Assembly (NCBI GenBank): GCA_031772625.1
Contig: CM062819.1
Span: 1,236,511,897-1,236,575,896, forward strand
Reading direction: 5' to 3'
Source: Pinus tabuliformis
Taxonomy: Eukaryota > Streptophyta > Pinopsida > Pinales > Pinaceae
Length of the DNA: 64,000 nt
The notes beneath the pieces are model-generated. The model did not search any database and had not been told where the DNA came from. It saw nothing but the letters and a program-made list of their open reading frames with translations. Shown piece after piece: positions 20,814-32,989 of the stretch (position 1 is the stretch's first letter; every line of letters starts with the position of its first letter). Position numbers and translations under genes: made by a program.

Positions 20814-20947
20814 GTAGGTCTTCTTATCTTCTCATCTTATCTATTGATATAGGAAAAGTCTAAAACACTTTACACTGTTGTTCTAGATGCAACTACTTAT
20901 CTGGGGAATTAGTATTTATCCGTAGATACCAAATTCTCCAAAACAAA

Positions 20948-20966
20948 TTGGCGACTCCACTAGGGA
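20948..20966 (+). promoter_or_regulatory. Gypsy-B primer-binding site
   Basis: TTGGCGACTCCACTAGGGA just after the 5' LTR. It differs by one base from the Gypsy-A PBS. It resembles the tRNA-Arg-type PBS reported for Tat/Ogre elements, from memory. Confidence 0.75.
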
Positions 20967-22318
20967 AAGATCCTCTTCCCTAGTAGCTTATCCACCTCCT
21001 AAGACATCCTTGTAGACCTTATTTGTGTTCATAGATTGTAATTCAGCTCTTTACATTGAAAAATTGGTCAAAACTATGTCAAATTGCCTCTTGAAATGGC
21101 TTACTGTCACTAGCGCAGGCTCGTGAGGGACATAGTGCGCTGCAGAGCACCCCTGGCTTAGGGAAAATGCTCTGAAGCACACTGTTTCCCACTCTGGGTT
21201 GCGCTGATCCTCTAGGATCAGTTTCCCACCTTTGGAAAGTGTTTTTTCCAACTTTTCTCCGTTGTTTGTTTCCTGATTGATCAATGAATGTTATGTCATA
21301 GAAAATAAGTTTCTATCTCATGGTCTAGCCCAACTTTGATTGGATTGATTAATGTTTCTTAATGTTTTCTTTGTCATTATCGATCAATAGTCAAAGTTAG
21401 AATATAGTTGATTAATCTTCATTCGAAAGAAAGTGTCGTAAAGTCTTCTCTTCCTTCGAATTAGAACTATCGTAAAAGTCTTCATTCTTATGAAAGATTG
21501 ATTGATTGTATGTGCATATTTCCTTTTGTTCATATTCACATTAAGGAAATCGAAAAGAAATACATGCATGTTGCATTGAAAAAGTTTGTGTGTGTTCATA
21601 GGAATAGTGTAGGGAAATTGCATTTAGATTGTGCTCTTTTCTCTTTGATCGAAAGAAATCTAATTGCTCTATCCCTAAGTAGTTAGGATTTTCATCGTTA
21701 AATTGAATGGAAAGAATGCTTATCATGATAGTTGCATTCCTAGGAATTTCAGAATACATCACGTGGTGAACTTGAAAGGCAAATTCCTAAGCAAGATCAA
21801 CTTAAAATTAACATCAATTTACCTAATGGAGCATTGTCATTAATGAGAACATTTAGTGGTTCTAGGCTAGAGACGTGTTCTAGCGTCGTAAAACAAAGTA
21901 GCTATCGCTAACTTGTTTGCAATACATCCCGAGTGTGATACCTCATTCCACGTACGTGAGTATATCATAGCTCGTCCACATACCTTCGGGTATATAGGGC
22001 GGTGTTACAATACGTAAAGTATATGGGAATGCTCTCACTATGCGGTTTTGCATTAGACAATGCTTATACGGACTGGACCTCCATGTTCCTTTGGGTATAT
22101 ATGGGAGGAAAACTCTAGGTTTCTATCCATCCTTAAGTAACCGAGTCGGCCGCCTTGTACGCTGTGATACACCGAACACAACATTCGGGGAGATTGCCTA
22201 CCCGTACTTCTTCGTTCGCCAGGAGGTATTCTGCAGTTCACAGTTGCTTGGTAAACCTTTTGCTTAGTATACCCCTTTTTGTTTCTTTATTTTTTGATAA
22301 TAAAATTAATTAGCAATC
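20967..22318 (+). other. Gypsy-B 5' leader
   Basis: About 1.35 kb without a convincing frame. It contains GTGCGCTGCAGAGCAC at 21135-21150 and an 8-bp-stem hairpin near 21208-21225, plus text with repeated GGGTATAT around 21990-22110. Long untranslated leaders are common in large Tat-type elements. Confidence 0.6.
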
Positions 22319-24120
22319 GTGGAGGAACATCAACCCTTACCCCGTTGTTCGCAAAGAACAATGAGCAAACCACCTTTCCCGCCCGAAGCTACACCTATTG
22401 GGTCAAAGCGATCTCGCTCAACTGAGTATAGTACATCAAGAACTCCTAGTTCTTCATCTGAATTACTTGAATCATATATTTTGGTAAGGACTCTAGTTAC
22501 TCCAACCATTTCTGGTACATCTGTTTCTAAAGGAGAAGTTTCACAATTACCTGAGGACATTAGCACTGATCCTAGTGAAACAGTAACTGAGGTTGTTCAA
22601 CAACAAGTTGATCCTCAACTTGAAGTTGCTCAATAAGAAATTACTTCTGAACCTGAATCAGTTCAACTAGAAGTTAATCCAAAACCTATCCCAGTTCAAA
22701 CATAAGTTACATTTGAACCTGAAGTTGTTCAGGGACCTCTTTCTAAAATTGTTGTTCATTTACCCGAACATCTGGACTTCGAATTTGAACATTCAGAAGT
22801 TGTTACTTTACCAGAAGACAATCAACCGGTTACCCATCAGACATCAGTAACTACTGAAACTTCAACTTTATCAACACCAGAAATCTTTTATGGACTAGAC
22901 AGTGAATTTCTTCCACCAAGTTTAATTGCTATAGAGGAAGAATTGGAAGAAGATTCTACACCTAGAACCCCATTCCACTTTGGAGCTGGGCTTTATCTTT
23001 ACCCTCATACTCCTCATTTTACCACTCCGTTTGATCCTGCTTATTTTCAAGTACCTGTCGATTCTTTAGGACAACTTTTGGGTCAGTTAACTATGGTTGA
23101 ACAACTGTCAACATCCCAGACTGTATCATCTGATGCAGCTGCGGCATAATCTTCTGTTGCAACCTCTTCGATGTTTTATACCACACCTGAGTTGCACCTA
23201 TATGGTGAATCGTCTGTTTCGGTTGGTTACCAATCTTTATCTGGAACCCACTTAGGGGTTGCTTCTACACCATGGTCATCACCCATGTCCTCAATGAGAA
23301 TTCCACCTGGTTCTTCTCTAACGGGAACTCGACAGTTTGATCCTGCATATCAATATCAAGTTGGGCAATCTGGTCAACAAAGACCTATGTATCCATTAAA
23401 TACTGGATTGCCACCATATGGAGAGCAATATGCTTATTCACCGTATCCTCCTTATTTCGGAGGACAGTCATATGGTAATATCCCACAGTATTCAGGTCAA
23501 CCTGGAATTAGAGTTTGTCAATGGCAACCAACAATTCCAGTTCAACCAAGGCTTGTGTATCCAACACAACCAATGCAAATTGTGTCAGCTATTCCTACTA
23601 CACCTGTTGTTACTACTGTACCATAGTCACAAGTTCAAATTGTTGTATCTCAACCGGTACAAACTGGTCCTTCTACCTCACAACCATAAGTTTCAGGTCA
23701 AGAAGTTCAAGTTTCTCAGGTTGTTGTACAACAACCACTTGTTTCCGGGGTTCAACAACAACCTCAGGTTAGTATACCCTTATCTGGACTGACCCAAGCT
23801 TACACTAGTATAGTTTATTCACAACCTGGCCAACCTTTCATTGCTAGGCAACAAAAACCGTTAAGTCAACAACAGTTGTACCAACAACAACAATCATTGA
23901 TTCAACAACCGTGGCAGCCTCAATTTCAACAACCCCAATTCCAGAAATTCCAGCCCCAATTTGGACTTGCCCAATAGGCTCAACCTGGGTTTGGACAATA
24001 TCAAGCTTACCAAGGTCTTGGTCAACAAGGCTTTGTAGGTTATGGACAACCACAAATTCAAACTAGTTATCAACAACCACCTTATGCCGGGTTTGTCCAA
24101 CAACAACCCTACCAAGGTTA
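22319..24120 (+). pseudogene. Gypsy-B gag N-terminal low-complexity region
   Basis: An ATG follows GATAATAAAATTAATTAGC. The translation is rich in Ser, Thr, Glu and Pro at first (SKRSRSTEYSTSRTPSSSSE), then in Pro, Gln, Tyr and Val, with many QQ pairs and PYGEQYAYSPYPPYFGG-like text up to about 24120. No folded domain is visible before the capsid core. Such a long disordered N-terminus is unusual for Gypsy gag. Broken in several places. Confidence 0.65.
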
Positions 24121-24124
24121 TCAA

Positions 24125-24850
24125 ATGCAGATGCCCTACATTGGTATGCAAAGACCTATTGCTCAGGAAATTCCATCATATCCTGGGTATGCTCAACCTG
24201 ACTTGAATCGACAGTTGCCATTTGTAGCAACTTTAGAATTACCAGATTTAAATTGGCTCACTAATGATCCAATCTTATATGCACCTTGGTGGTTGATAAT
24301 TTCGCATAAGTTACCTTCTGACATTATGAAATTCAATGGAAATCTCAGAGACGACCCATCAAATCATGTCATGACCTTTGATTTGTGGTGTTCATCAAAC
24401 TCCTTAAATGATGATTCGGTTAGACTCCATCTTTTCCAAAGAACACTTACTGGTCTGACTGCTAAATGGTACATCGAGTTACGAAGAGATTCTTTCGACA
24501 ACTTTACGACTTTAGCCACTACATTTTTGACCCACTTCTAGTTACCTATTAGATACGAGACTGGAATGGAACTCCTAACCAACTTTAAATAGACTACTGC
24601 TACCCATATATCAAATCATATTCATGAGTGGCGACGTTGTTGTCGAATGGTTAAGACATATGTTCCCGATCAGCTTTTAGCTGAGTGGTTCATAAAATCC
24701 TTGTTGCCATCAATCATCGAGGATGTGGAAAAAGGTGGAGTTGTCACAGAAGAGTAAGTAATTGCTCATGCCCAATACTTGGATTTGATTTACACATAAT
24801 ATGGCATGCTCTACAACAAAATTCCCAATGCACCTTGACCAACTTTCATT
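24125..24850 (+). pseudogene. Gypsy-B gag capsid core
   Basis: The landmarks FNGNLRDDPSNHVMTFDLWC, DDSVRLHLFQRTLTGLTAKW and the following ATTFLTHF are those of the Retrotrans_gag domain, which builds the particle shell. The region extends to about 24850 as fossil sequence. Confidence 0.85.
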
Positions 24851-25012
24851 GTTCCCCCTCCTCCATAATCGAGTAAGGATTCTCATGCCGGTGATGGTGT
24901 GGTTGGTTCTTTGAGTACGCAAACGGCAGGATGACCATCTGGTCAAACTCTTTCCATTACCAATCAAACTACCAATGCATCAGAAAATACTCTTGGTTCT
25001 GAAATTAATGCC

Positions 25013-25618
25013 ATGTCATCTGAAAAAGGAAAAAATCAAAAGCAACCAGGAGGCAAGAAAAAGGGGAAAAACAAAAAGAAACAAGATAATTCCCCTCAAG
25101 AGGAATCATCTGATTCCTCTACTTCAACAAGGAAACCTCGTTATCCATGTCTAATCTGTAATGACGAGAATTTTACAAGAGATTGTCCACACCATTTAGA
25201 GGTCTCTAAACTATTAAAGACTTCAAACACATCTGCAGTGTTGACTGATCTGTTTCCAAACTCGGAGACACATTTGGTTGCGACAGACCATGCTTCCACA
25301 TCCCAAGTACTCATGTTATCCATCAAAAAGCCACAAAATGAAGCTTTGGTGTCAACAAGAAACAAAGGTTATGGAAATTCACCGTCATCGTCGAATAATG
25401 AGGCCACTGATCAACCTAATCCTTCGAATTTGACTTCATTTGAAAATATTCCACCTAATGTACTAGAATTGACAATAAAACCACCAAAGGGAGTTGTACA
25501 CAAATCGACATTTAACCCTCGGGCTCGAGCAGCTGAGAACTATAACATAGTGGAAGATCTTGCTCAATCACCTTCTGCTATGTTGACACTCGAGGTGTTA
25601 CAAAATTGTTCCTCCTAG
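25013..25618 (+). pseudogene. Gypsy-B nucleocapsid/linker with zinc-knuckle-like motif
   Basis: A 201-codon frame starts with a very basic Lys/Gly/Gln stretch (KGKNKKKQDNSPQEE). Then YPCLICNDENFTRDCPHH appears, a Cys/His knuckle of the type seen in Tat-like gag. A Ser/Thr/Asn-rich linker leads toward protease. RNA binding is the family role. Confidence 0.75.
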
Positions 25619-25679
25619 AAGCAGGCTTTACTGTCAGCAATAGGCAGAGTAGATCCTATGGATTCTAATCTTGTGGTTC

Positions 25680-26566
25680 TTAACCATGCGGGATATACAC
25701 CACAATTACCGACGCAGTTAGCTTTCCTAATTCAAGTAAAATTTCTCAATAAGAATGTTCACCGAACTATTATTGATGAGGGGGCATCTACTTGAATTAT
25801 TTCAATGAGCTACTGGAAAACACTTGGTTCACTGTCGTTGTCATGATCACCAACCACGTTAAAAGATTTTGACGGAAAAACATATACTCCTTGTGGAATT
25901 TTTAGTAACCTGCAAATCGAACTAGGGGGAAAAACAGTTACTGTTGAAGTTGAGGTAGTTGACAGAGCCCTCGATTACAACATTTTACTGGGAAGGCCAT
26001 GGGTATATGCTATGGCTGCTGTGGTTTCCACGTACTTTCATACTATTGCATTCCCTCATAAGGGTGGAATCACAACCATCGATAAACTAGCCTTCTTTGC
26101 CAATAGTTCACAGGATACGGGAAGCATTCCATTGGTACACGGACCCCTGCTGTCACTTCAAAGTGTTGGAGTAGGTCTTTCTAAATATCCTTCCCTAACG
26201 GGTACTTTTATGCTACCGTCACCATCTGATTTGGCGGAAGTGGCAAGAGTAGAGACTTGCAACATGATTTCCTCCACCTCATCTGATTTAAGGAGGATTA
26301 CCAACAATTTTGAATTTGATAGTAATATTGAGGTAATGCTGCTAAGCCCCATTGAACTAGCATAGCAATCAATTTTTCGGGCTTGTGCGGAAAACCCAAA
26401 TCTGCATTCACCAATTGTATGGGTAGACCGTTCATTAGAATATGGTACTTCTTCGGATCCTTTCTCACGTATACATTCTACGGATGAAGGAATCGTCCAA
26501 TCAATGATGATAGGAGAAGAACCTTGGAAAGATTATCATCATCATTCCCATCTTCCAGATGACATC
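25680..26566 (+). pseudogene. Gypsy-B protease region, up to the Gypsy-A insertion
   Basis: The flap and C-terminal part of a retropepsin are clear (ALDYNILLGRPWVYAM and VVSTYFHTIAFPHKGGITT). A linker without a recognised domain follows to the target ACATC (26562-26566). No RNase H lies between protease and RT in this element, unlike Gypsy-A. Broken. Confidence 0.8.
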
Positions 26567-26668
26567 TGTTATCACTCAAGTTGTTCCCAAAGGTTGTATG
26601 AAAGGGAATAGGGCCGAGGTAACCACAGACCAATCTTTTAGATACAGATTCTAGCCAATCTGCATCTA

Positions 26669-26682
26669 GAGAGGGCTCTCTC
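26669..26682. promoter_or_regulatory. Conserved LTR 14-mer in Gypsy-A 3' LTR
   Basis: GAGAGGGCTCTCTC is the reverse complement of the 14-mer in solo LTRs 1 and 2, as expected for a minus-strand element. It is 102 bp from the LTR end; the 5' LTR copy is at 40558-40571 with one difference. Confidence 0.75.
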
Positions 26683-27410
26683 TTTATGATTTAGATTTTT
26701 TTTGAAATGTGTTAGGCTAGCTATGAAGTACAAGGGTTTTGTTTTGAATTTGGTTGGAGAAATGGAGATTCAATAGAATAGTGAGGTAAAACTAAAGAGT
26801 TTCAGTCCATTGGGCATGATGGAGTCAAAGAAGGATAACTTCCTGGATTCGGTTTCTAACTGATGATGGCATCACAGAGCAAGGTACTCAAATATGGAAC
26901 AATCTGTAGGCTGGAATCAGATGGAATGGAGTCAATGGGTGAATGGGCAATTAAGAATCCTTCATCATGTTGACAGAGGGAAAATAGCTGATTATTGTTA
27001 AGGAGCAATTAAGAATTCCTTAGCAAGTAGTCAAAATGAAAGAATCAAGGGAAACAAGAGAAATTAAGAATTCACTGTTTATTCTAATTCTGAAGAAAAC
27101 GTTGATAATAATAAAGACTGAACATAGAGTGCAATCAAGAAAATTCTGAGTTATTCTTTCTCTCCATTATTTAGATCATGAAACATAGGTGAAATAATAA
27201 ACTTAGAAACTGTAAAACACAAGTAAGAAGGGACTTATTGATCCATGAAATGTTTCAAGAATTCTGTAACAGGTCCTCAGCGTCAATTCCTCATCCAGTA
27301 AGCTAGACAAAAATGGTTCCAACAACATTTTTAATTCCAAAACTCTGTATTACAGCAAAGTCTGAGAATACATCCCAATCAACCAACCCCAAATACTTCG
27401 CTTGGGGGGG

Positions 27411-27418
27411 TATTTATA
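27411..27418 (-). promoter_or_regulatory. Gypsy-A LTR main TATA box (3' LTR copy)
   Basis: The minus strand reads TATAAATA preceding a CCCCC run, 845 bp from the LTR end and downstream of the internal frame. The 5' LTR copy is at 41299-41306. Likely the promoter for the genomic RNA. Confidence 0.65.
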
Positions 27419-27749
27419 CAAAATGTCAAAATATCTTACAAAATATCTGGCAGAGATAATATCTAGTGGTGATTAATGCTTCTTTTACAAAAGATAGAGA
27501 CAAACAGTCTCGAAAACAGGGAAGCAATAAATTGACATTGTGCTGGCCGCTTCGTCTTTATTGAATGTACCGGAGGTAGGTGCTATGAGTCGGTTTGCGG
27601 AGGTCTTCCACTGATACTCTGTGTTGGCTGCTCTGTCAGATGTTTTCAGTCTTGTTTCAATACAGTTTGACCCGCTTGATCCGCGTTCATCTCTGTTTAT
27701 CTTGTCACAGAACAATAACCCAAAAAGCTTTGCTTTGTCTAAGAGAGAC

Positions 27750-30013
27750 TCACAAAATTCCCAACATGCCTTCCCACCATTGTTGATCTGGCAATTTATG
27801 CCTCTGATGTTTTCTCAGTGTTTCATCAGCTTCTGTATATCTAACAAAATTAGGCTGGAGCTGCAACAGATGTTTTACTTCATGTTCAATATAAAATAAA
27901 TTCTCCAAATTATCATAGAGACTTTGGCCTGAGGGGGGTGCTTTTTCTCCTGAAGCACTTGTTGATGAATTAACTTGATAAACAACATATGTGTTTAACT
28001 TACGTATATAATCTGTGTGTCTCATTAGCCTGTCATTACTTCCTAAAAGACTTGGCAGTCCTTTATCCTGCAAAATCGTAAATCTTTGCATGAAAGAATT
28101 GATTTCTACTTGCATATCCTGGCATCTTTTTTCTAAATTCTGCATTAGAGTCTTCTTGGTTAGAACTCTTTTGATATCCAAAATGGCGCCTGTCCTGTCT
28201 GGGATGCTGAGCTGTTCCAGCTGTTCTCTATTTCTATAATTCAAAAAATGAATGAGCCTATTGGCTTGATCAGGCATTTGTCCTAATAAAGCTCTTGCTT
28301 TTTGGATTTCACCATGTGCTGCATTCACCAAGTCAATCTGCTCATAAATTGCCTAGATAGATGGCCAAACATCACTTAGGGATTGAGTGATGTTGGTCCA
28401 AAGGATTCCTTTGATTTCTGCCAGAGGCTTGTCCATGGTGATATCCTTCTCTAATGCTCTGACTTTGTTCTGCAATGCTTTAACCTCCCTTATTTTCTCT
28501 GCCACATTGATTTTGGATTTATCATAGCTCTGTTCTACTTTTGCCAATTTTTCATTTACCTGCTTCAGTTCTGATACTTGGAGTTTCAATTATTCCATGG
28601 CTTTTATCAATTCTTCTTTGCTCATACCTGTACTGCTGCCTGGTGTTGTTGCTGCTGATGTTGTACCCGTGATCATTTCAGCTGTGGCTGGTGGGACATT
28701 TGGGGCCAATGCTGATCCAGTTATTGAGGGGACTGCACTTGTAACTGTAGGAATTACCTCAGGTGGTCGGGAGGTCGACTCTCCCTGCTTCTCTTTTAAT
28801 GCCTTCTCAAGTGCCTGCTCTGTATCAGTTAATCTTTCATTGAGTTTCATGAGCAGGTCCATCATGTCCTCCTCTGATTTTTGCTCTACTATTCCTGCAG
28901 TCTGAGGGTGTCTTGAAGGAGGTAGCTTCAACTGTTTCCTTAGGGCAGCAATGTCCTCTTCCTTTTTCTTGATTAGTGCCTTTATGCCCTTAGCATATTT
29001 GGGGTCATGTCCCAGATCCATAATGATCTCTTCCAATGATTTGCTTCTATTATCTTTGGGCACAGAAGAAGCTTTTTCCCAATCTAGCTGAGCAGTTGTG
29101 TTGTCTAAGGAACTCTGTAATTGGTGGGCCAGCATTGCTTTGTCAGCTAGTGTAGAATAAACCATTTCTCCAATCTGCTTGTGGAGCTCAATCTGGTCCA
29201 AGGGGTGAATATCTTTAGCTAGGACCTCTAAGTTTGTCCTGATATAATCTGCTGCAGACTGGGGTTGTTGCACCTTTGGCTTAAAATAACTCATGATCAT
29301 TTTGCCTTCTTTGATGTCATATGCAGACATCAATCTTTGCTGGGTTGAGGGGGCCATTTTTAAGTATTGATTATAAATTTCAATTCTCACGGGATCATTC
29401 CTGGCCTTTATCTCTGTGAAGGTCCGTTTGATGTCAGAGGGTTGTTTGCCTTGTGGCCTGGTAGATGACACCTCAACACTATGCTGCCTTTCTAGCTCTT
29501 GCCTATGTGAGCTAGTTGATGTATCTACCACTGGAGAAGTCTGTTGGTTGATTACCCTCTCACCTCTTAGGCTGTCTGTTGTTTCTTCAATTATTTCCTC
29601 TTCTAACAGAGGATCCAATCTCTGCCTCTTTGCACCTGGTTGCTCTGCAGGTCCATTGATAGGTGTGGCCTCTTCTCTGTCTCTCTTCTTGCCTTTTTCC
29701 TCATTTAGAGAAGTTTGTAGAGCTGGGATATCAGTTGCCTTAGATTGGGCTGGAGGAATTTGCACTTGTTCCTGCTCTTTGGACCCCCCTGGCTGATTGG
29801 TCATTATTGGCTGCTCTGTAGTTTCCACTTCTTTGCCCTTTGAGGTGCCTGTGATTGATGTGCTGGTTATCTGATTTGGCAGAAGCTCTGCAGATGATTC
29901 CTGTCACTAGTTAAGTCTTTTATTTGGAAATCTTTGTAGGCCAAGGGTAAATAATTCAAGTCTTTATGAGGTGCATTGATGGGTGTGACATTGAGGGCTA
30001 CGGGTGCTTCCAT
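27750..30013 (-). pseudogene. Gypsy-A LTR-borne frame (3' LTR copy): coiled-coil protein of about 750 codons, unknown function
   Basis: The ATG at 30013 reads MEAPVALNV. A disordered, acidic Gln/Pro/Ser/Glu-rich part follows, with a basic cluster KGKKRDREE that could be a nuclear signal and the patch PGAKRQRLDPLLEEEIIEE. A helical region comes next (MAPSTQQRLMSAYDIKEGKM, VLAKDIHPLDQIELHKQIGE). Long coiled coils lie at about 28350-28600 (KQVNEKLAKVEQSYDKSK). A conserved C-terminal domain (LENLFYIEHEVKHLLQLQPN, DQQWWEGMLGIL) closes the frame. The stretch 28590-29828 alone is 412 open codons. No retroviral, transposase or membrane motif is seen. It has about two breaks; the 5' LTR copy has more. 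Not alignable by eye with the globular domain of the solo LTR frames. Confidence 0.7.
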
Positions 30014-30160
30014 GTTTGGTTCTTGTGTTTTCAAACTGGGATTTAGGATTGTTGTGGAGAATTGGACTGAACAGCAGGTCTGGGAGTCTTTTTGTGGGCT
30101 AAATAGACTGCTCTTGACTCGAGTTTGGTTTCACAGGTAGAAATTTCAGTCGAAAAGTGG

Positions 30161-30168
30161 AATTTATA
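30161..30168 (-). promoter_or_regulatory. Candidate TATA box upstream of the Gypsy-A LTR frame
   Basis: The minus strand reads CCTATAAATTCC about 150 bp before the ATG at 30013. It is conserved at 44048-44055 in the other LTR. Confidence 0.5.
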
Positions 30169-30229
30169 GGGTTTCCGGTAAAATGATAAATACCTGGACT
30201 ATGGAGGCAAACTGAGTAACTGTAGGTTG

Positions 30230-30780
30230 AATGACGGAGGGCAGAGCGCGCTGATGAAGGTCTCCTCGGTCGGGTGGCGGTTGAAAAGCTGGTACAGCAG
30301 CTCCGGTCGTTGTTTTGCATGGGAGTGTAAACAAAGAGAATTTGCAATGAAAATGACATTTCGACGTTTTTTAACGAAATTCGGGTTTGGCAGGTGATTT
30401 TGGCATTTAATGAACAGATGATGTCATCATGACGGGACACTTTGTCGCGTAGCGGAGGGTACAGAGGGTGATGTGGCGGTGACGTGGTGGTGACGTTAGT
30501 GGGAGGATGGTAAGTGGTTTCACCCCGCACCGCTTATGAGCTAAAGTGGTTTTGATGAGGAGGGCCGCGAATGGCGCGGGCGATCGACACGCGTCCAAGG
30601 TACGAGCGCGATACCGCCAATCCCCGGGGTGGTAAAATTTGGTGGATGGAGGCTAGCGATATGTATATTAGCCATCTGATGGGAGGGCGCCGATTAGATG
30701 GTTGGCACTCATTAGAGGTGACGGAGGGTTACGGGGTGGGGGGCCCATGTATTAAACATCAATAAATCATAACGGGGCGA
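30230..30780 (-). promoter_or_regulatory. CpG-rich block with TGACGT motifs upstream of the LTR frame
   Basis: Markedly GC- and CpG-rich compared with flanks. It includes two TGACGT motifs (about 30479-30495), the core of plant bZIP/as-1 sites. The matching block in the 5' LTR is near 44120-44660. The regulatory role is inferred. Confidence 0.4.
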
Positions 30781-32220
30781 CGTTCATTGGTTGCGGGGTG
30801 GGTTTAGTTGTTAATTAACCAGGTGTTAATTAATCCTAAAGTTGCACACGAAGGGTTATTACAAGGTCTCGGGTAAACCTTTAATCCCCAATTTCATAAT
30901 GATATGGTTTGTAATTAAATTGGGATGGGATATGATAGAGTTTTAGGGTTTCGCAAACATTAATATAATATGGGAAAGGGGAGCAAATATAAGGGATTTA
31001 TATAATAAAGTTAACGGTCAATATGAATTTATGAAAAATAAGCGCTAAGTTATAAAGTTTAACAACTTAGGTTTAGGAGAAAACAGAGGTTTGTATGTGA
31101 TTTTGTACAATTTCCTAAGTAAATAGGTTTTACTTAGGCTTTTTATGAAATGAGATGGAGTGAGTTGGGGACATTGAGCAGATCTCAATATCTCTGGGGG
31201 GAGAGTTAGTAAGTGATTTGGGAAAAGGGTGGAGGGGAGTCAATCATGCTTTGCTTGACTTGGATCGAGACACCTGCCATGGTACTTGTGACAACAGTAA
31301 GATGGACAACTTAAAAGACAAATATCAATCACAAGTCTCTTTCTGCAACATCAAAACTGCCTACCCAGCCTACTGTGCCTAACATTTTTTCTTCTTTTTC
31401 TTTGGGTGCACTTAGACTAGCAAACCCTCGTCAATTTTCTTTTGTTTTCATGATAAGCCTATCTAAATCTGTACTTATTTCTTCCCAGGGCTCAGATTAA
31501 ATAGTTGAGCTTCTTTACTTCTATACCTATCTACTTATCTGCCAAGATTAAACAGTTTGGACAGATTTCTATTCTCTATCTCTAAAATAGGAAATTCAAA
31601 AATGAGCTGGCCAAGATTAAGCTATTTGGCCAGTCATCAATTGTGGCAAAAGTTCTACAAGCTGCACAGGATGCTCTATTTACAAAAAGTGAAATAGTAG
31701 TGGCACTTTGACTTGCACACTTTCCTGGTCTTTTTTATTTGGGGTTCAACTCTTTTCATTTTTCCTTTGACCATTTATCTTTTCACCCTTTGATTTTTCT
31801 TTTAGGGTATACCCTCTTTTAATTTTTTAATTTTTTGATTCTTTAAAAATATGGAAAACCTTTGCAGCAAGAAAAGGTATGAACATATTGCAGAGCTAAT
31901 TCAGTCAATCATGAAATATGACACCTATTGGTATAGGAGCATAACACTGGCTCCACTTGGGGATGGCTTTCCCTGGTGGAAAGTGTTGAGTCTTGAAAAT
32001 GTCATTCATTTGCATTACACTTTCACTATTATGTCCATTATATCACCTCCATTTCACCTCCATTTCACTACTATGTCACCACATTCATCCCACTTTCATT
32101 ATCATTGGGCTACCTTTATGTTTTTCCAATATTTATTATTTCTAAGCCTTTTAAGTGAATTTGTGGTTAAACATTAGAAAATAATGTGCATATGCTTATA
32201 CCTAACAAATGGGTTGAGTT

Positions 32221-32830
32221 TGTTGACATGTGTAGGTTGAAAGGAGACTTCTAGAAGACCCTTATGTGGCACTCTAAGGCCAAATTCGAATTTGGTTGGA
32301 AAGAATCATGGGATCATGAGGATATGTGTCACATCTCCTAATTGTATTGTAACTCTCAAAAGACATGTGTCTTATCAGTTCCTATTTTGATTAGGACTCT
32401 AGAGGTAGAGGGAGAGATTCATGGATTATCATTAATGAGAAGGCTCTCATCTTTTTGTATAAATAGGAGGTCTCTCTCCTTCATTAGTTAGTCTTTTTGG
32501 AGTCTTTTTAGTCTCTTTTTAGTCTCTCTTTGGAGAGCTTTGTTGTACTTTGCACTTTTGAAGAAATTGAATAAAGCTTTGATGTTCTCAACATGGAAGG
32601 AGATGTGAAGTAGATGTCATGGAGCATATTAGGATGTAAGTAGATTAGATTTCATTTTGTAAATATTGCTTTGTAGAATGTAAGGTAGATTAGATTTTCA
32701 TTCATGCAATTTTAAGTATGCTTTGATTTCATAGGTAGAAGGGGGCCCCTGCCTTGTACAGTTTGAATTATTGCATTTTATTTTCTCCCGGGATTTGTTT
32801 TTATGTTTATGTATTTGCTTTACAAACTAA
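32221..32830 (+). other. LTR-like promoter segment inside the Gypsy-A spacer
   Basis: TATAAATAGG at 32458-32467 is followed by repeated AGTCTTTTTAG pyrimidine-rich leader text and AATAAA at 32570-32575, an arrangement typical of an LTR U3-R. No clear terminal repeats or target duplication found, so boundaries are approximate. Confidence 0.35.
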
Positions 32831-32989
32831 TGGTATTTGAAGTTGACAGGTTCAAGCTGCTGCCTTTGTTTTTATAGCTGATTTTTAATTTTATTTCTCA
32901 AAGAGCTGCTAACACATAAATGATCTTCATCATAAACTGTTATCCTTTAAGATCAAAATATCACTAACTTGCAGCTTGTTTGGGTGCTT

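Larger units (their letters stand above)
19906..20945 (+). repeat. Gypsy-B 5' LTR
   Basis: 1040 bp. It holds TGCAGAGCA-type words (20107, 20141), a TATAAATT box at 20393-20400 and an exon-like 79-bp cassette at 20735-20813, all repeated in the 3' LTR. Confidence 0.95.
26567..31946 (-). repeat. Gypsy-A 3' LTR (5380 bp)
   Basis: Collinear with 40456-45822 throughout. Minus-strand order: U3 start at 31946, CpG-rich block 30230-30780, TATA at 30161-30168, protein frame 30013-27750, TATA at 27411-27418, conserved 14-mer 26669-26682, end 26567. Confidence 0.95.
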
